Position numbers and translations under genes: made by a program. The notes beneath the pieces are model-generated. The model searched no databases, was not told the origin of the DNA, and saw nothing but the letters and a program-made list of their open reading frames with translations. 5,271 nt of DNA from contig CAMYMP010000540.1 in the NCBI GenBank assembly GCA_947259435.1, forward strand, positions 1 to 5,271, read 5' to 3'. Source of the stretch: an uncultured Woeseiaceae bacterium (lineage in GTDB: Bacteria > Pseudomonadota > Gammaproteobacteria > Woeseiales > Woeseiaceae). This document shows, one piece after another, positions 4,267 through 5,271 of the stretch. Every line of letters begins with the position of its first letter. Positions within the stretch are counted from its first letter, which is position 1.

Positions 4267-4956
4267 ATGCAAGACCAAGTGAATTACCTGGCTCCGGCCG
4301 CAAACGCGTCGGTAGAAGAACGATCCGAGTTCATCTGGAAGGTCTACGCGCACGTCGTCGGCGCGATTCTGGCTTTTGCTGCAATTGAGGCCTATCTGTT
4401 CAGTTCGGGCATCGCTGCGAGAATCGCGATTCCGATGGCAAGCAACTGGCTATTGGTGCTCGGAGGCTTCATCCTGGCAAGCTGGCTTGCGACTCACGTT
4501 GCACATCGGCTGCAATCTACCGCGGCGCAATACGCCGCATTCGCTTTTTTCGTATTTGTGGAAGCGATTATTTTCGTGCCGATGCTCTACATTGCCATGG
4601 TCACGCAGCCGGGCGTCATTGACAGTGCCGCCGGCGTAACGCTGCTGGGCTCTGTGGGGCTCATCGCGACGGCGATGATTACGCGCCGGGATTTCTCGTT
4701 CCTGCGCGGCATGCTCGTCTGGGGCGGAATGCTGGCTTTGATCGGAATCGGGGCAAGTCTTATCTTCGGTTTCGAACTCGGTACCTGGTTTTCAGTGGCC
4801 ATGATCGGATTTGCGGGAGCCGCGGTACTCTACGACACGTCGAACATCATGCATCACTATCCGCAGGACAAATACGTGGCGGCATCAATGGCCTTGTTTG
4901 CCTCGATTGCGTTGATGTTCTGGTACATTTTGCGCCTGTTTATGAGCCGCGACTGA
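4267..4956 (+). CDS. Bax inhibitor-1/YccA family membrane protein
   Basis: This is an inner-membrane protein of 229 residues with seven hydrophobic helices (roughly 26-46, 58-78, 88-110, 117-138, 149-169, 174-192, 204-225). It belongs to the BI-1/TMBIM family. E. coli YccA modulates FtsH-dependent proteolysis, and B. subtilis YetJ is a pH-sensitive calcium leak channel. Landmarks are T139-R-R-D-F-S-F-L-R, the Y189-D-T-S-N-I motif with D190, and the C-terminal S-R-D, all resembling YccA. The second Asp of the YetJ pH sensor appears to be missing: the last helix has S213 about where it would align. Translation starts at ATG after AAGGAG (4253-4258) with an 8-base spacer. The gene has its own promoter and a strong terminator, so it is probably monocistronic. 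Close kin to YccA is likely, but the exact role is unproven. Confidence 0.93.
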   Translation: MQDQVNYLAPAANASVEERSEFIWKVYAHVVGAILAFAAIEAYLFSSGIAARIAIPMASNWLLVLGGFILASWLATHVAHRLQSTAAQYAAFAFFVFVEAIIFVPMLYIAMVTQPGVIDSAAGVTLLGSVGLIATAMITRRDFSFLRGMLVWGGMLALIGIGASLIFGFELGTWFSVAMIGFAGAAVLYDTSNIMHHYPQDKYVAASMALFASIALMFWYILRLFMSRD

Positions 4957-4978
4957 CGCAGGAACAAAGAACCTCGAG

Positions 4979-5004
4979 AAGGCCCGCTTGCGGGCCTTTT
5001 TTTT
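4979..5004 (+). terminator. Rho-independent terminator
   Basis: AAGGCCCG (4979-4986) pairs perfectly with CGGGCCTT (4991-4998) around a CTTG loop. An uninterrupted run of eight T (4997-5004) follows. It lies 22 bp after the stop of the Bax inhibitor-1 gene. This is the clearest terminator in the window. Confidence 0.95.
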
Positions 5005-5067
5005 GCCCGGGTACTTCCCCACAGCGCAAAAAGCTGCGGCTTCCCCGTATGCAGCCGCTGGCAAGTC

Positions 5068-5073
5068 TATGAT
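5068..5073 (+). promoter_or_regulatory. Possible -10 box of the cytochrome-like gene
   Basis: TATGAT matches the -10 consensus at five of six positions and lies about 45 bp before the start codon, after a strong terminator, where a promoter is expected. No good -35 box is visible at the normal distance, so an activator or another sigma factor may be needed. Transcription would begin near 5080, at the edge of the inverted repeat 5079-5106. Confidence 0.35.
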
Positions 5074-5078
5074 ATTAG

Positions 5079-5106
5079 TCAATTGCTAGCTGGCAAACGC
5101 AATTGA
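5079..5106. promoter_or_regulatory. Inverted repeat before the cytochrome-like gene
   Basis: TCAATTGC (5079-5086) and GCAATTGA (5099-5106) are perfect inverted copies separated by 12 bp. The right arm ends directly against the ribosome site TAGGAG (5107-5112). It could be a two-half-site operator with centres about 20 bp apart (two helical turns), or an mRNA hairpin that affects ribosome access. The sequence alone does not decide. Confidence 0.45.
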
Positions 5107-5119
5107 TAGGAGCATTGCG

Positions 5120-5271
5120 ATGAACAGATTGTCTATCCTGACTTTGCTCTTGGCCCTCATAGTCGGCCTTGGCGGTTGCGACAAAGACCGTACGATGTCC
5201 GAGCGCGGCTTCCGTTTGCCCGAGGGCAACGCGTCAGCAGGACGCGAGACGTTCCTCTACATGCACTGCAA
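5120..5271 (+). CDS. Probable c-type cytochrome lipoprotein (5' part only)
   Basis: The first 50 residues of a gene run off the window. A lipoprotein signal is clear: MNRLS, a hydrophobic stretch, then the lipobox L17-G-G-C20, so Cys20 should be lipidated. Asp21 directly after it is the inner-membrane retention signal known from enteric bacteria, if that rule holds here. The mature part reads RLPEGNASAGRETFLYMHC (32-50). A G-x-x-x-A-G-R-x-x-F pattern leading to a Cys is typical of the approach to the CxxCH haem site of small class I c-type cytochromes. The window ends two bases after Cys50, so the CxxCH itself is not seen, and the cytochrome call is inferred. The ribosome site TAGGAG (5107-5112) is seven bases before ATG. 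Confidence 0.7.
   Translation, partial: MNRLSILTLLLALIVGLGGCDKDRTMSERGFRLPEGNASAGRETFLYMHC

Noticed and set aside
5033..5058. GCTGCGGC / GCAGCCGC partial inverted repeats after the terminator
   Set aside because: Only five-base stems form, with a loop of about 13 bases and competing pairings. This is weak for a GC-rich intergenic stretch.

Overview
The window looks like ordinary chromosome from a Proteobacterium, most likely a gammaproteobacterium of moderately high G+C. The grounds are a Bcp-type peroxiredoxin, a YjbQ/UPF0047 protein, a YccA-like Bax inhibitor-1 protein, tRNA genes that encode their own CCA, good Shine-Dalgarno sites and a classic Rho-independent terminator. I cannot name the genus.

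Layout, left to right. Positions 1-38 are the 3' end of a tRNA, probably tRNA-Arg, followed by a terminator-like hairpin. Positions 91-194 hold no convincing gene. They hold a cluster of four small hairpins, all with GNA triloops, and then a near-perfect second copy of the tRNA 3' end (176-194). A rightward pair follows: a multi-pass membrane acyltransferase (251-1465) and a Bcp/PrxQ peroxiredoxin (1518-2003). These converge, with a 4-bp gap, on a leftward three-gene cluster. In transcription order that cluster is a small two-helix membrane protein (3345-3043), a membrane-anchored or exported histidine phosphatase (3008-2418), and a YjbQ protein (2421-2008). The last two are coupled through a GTGA stop/start overlap.

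An AT-rich divergent control region (about 3370-3500) carries a 17-bp inverted repeat and a plausible promoter for a complete tRNA-Ser(UGA) gene (3519-3609). Directly after the tRNA CCA, with no spacer, begins the reading frame of a short-chain dehydrogenase. It has lost its start codon and the glycine-rich NAD(P)-binding N-terminus but keeps its catalytic residues. Downstream are a Bax inhibitor-1/YccA family membrane protein with its own extended -10 promoter and a strong terminator, and then the start of a lipoprotein that looks like a c-type cytochrome, cut by the window edge.

The genes do not form one pathway. Peroxide defence (Bcp) and membrane-protein quality or stress functions (YccA-like) are housekeeping themes. 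The two tRNA neighbourhoods are the unusual part. Each shows a rearrangement at the exact 3' end of a tRNA gene: a duplicated 3' end at one and a decapitated gene at the other. I see no CRISPR array, insertion sequence, integrase or defence system.
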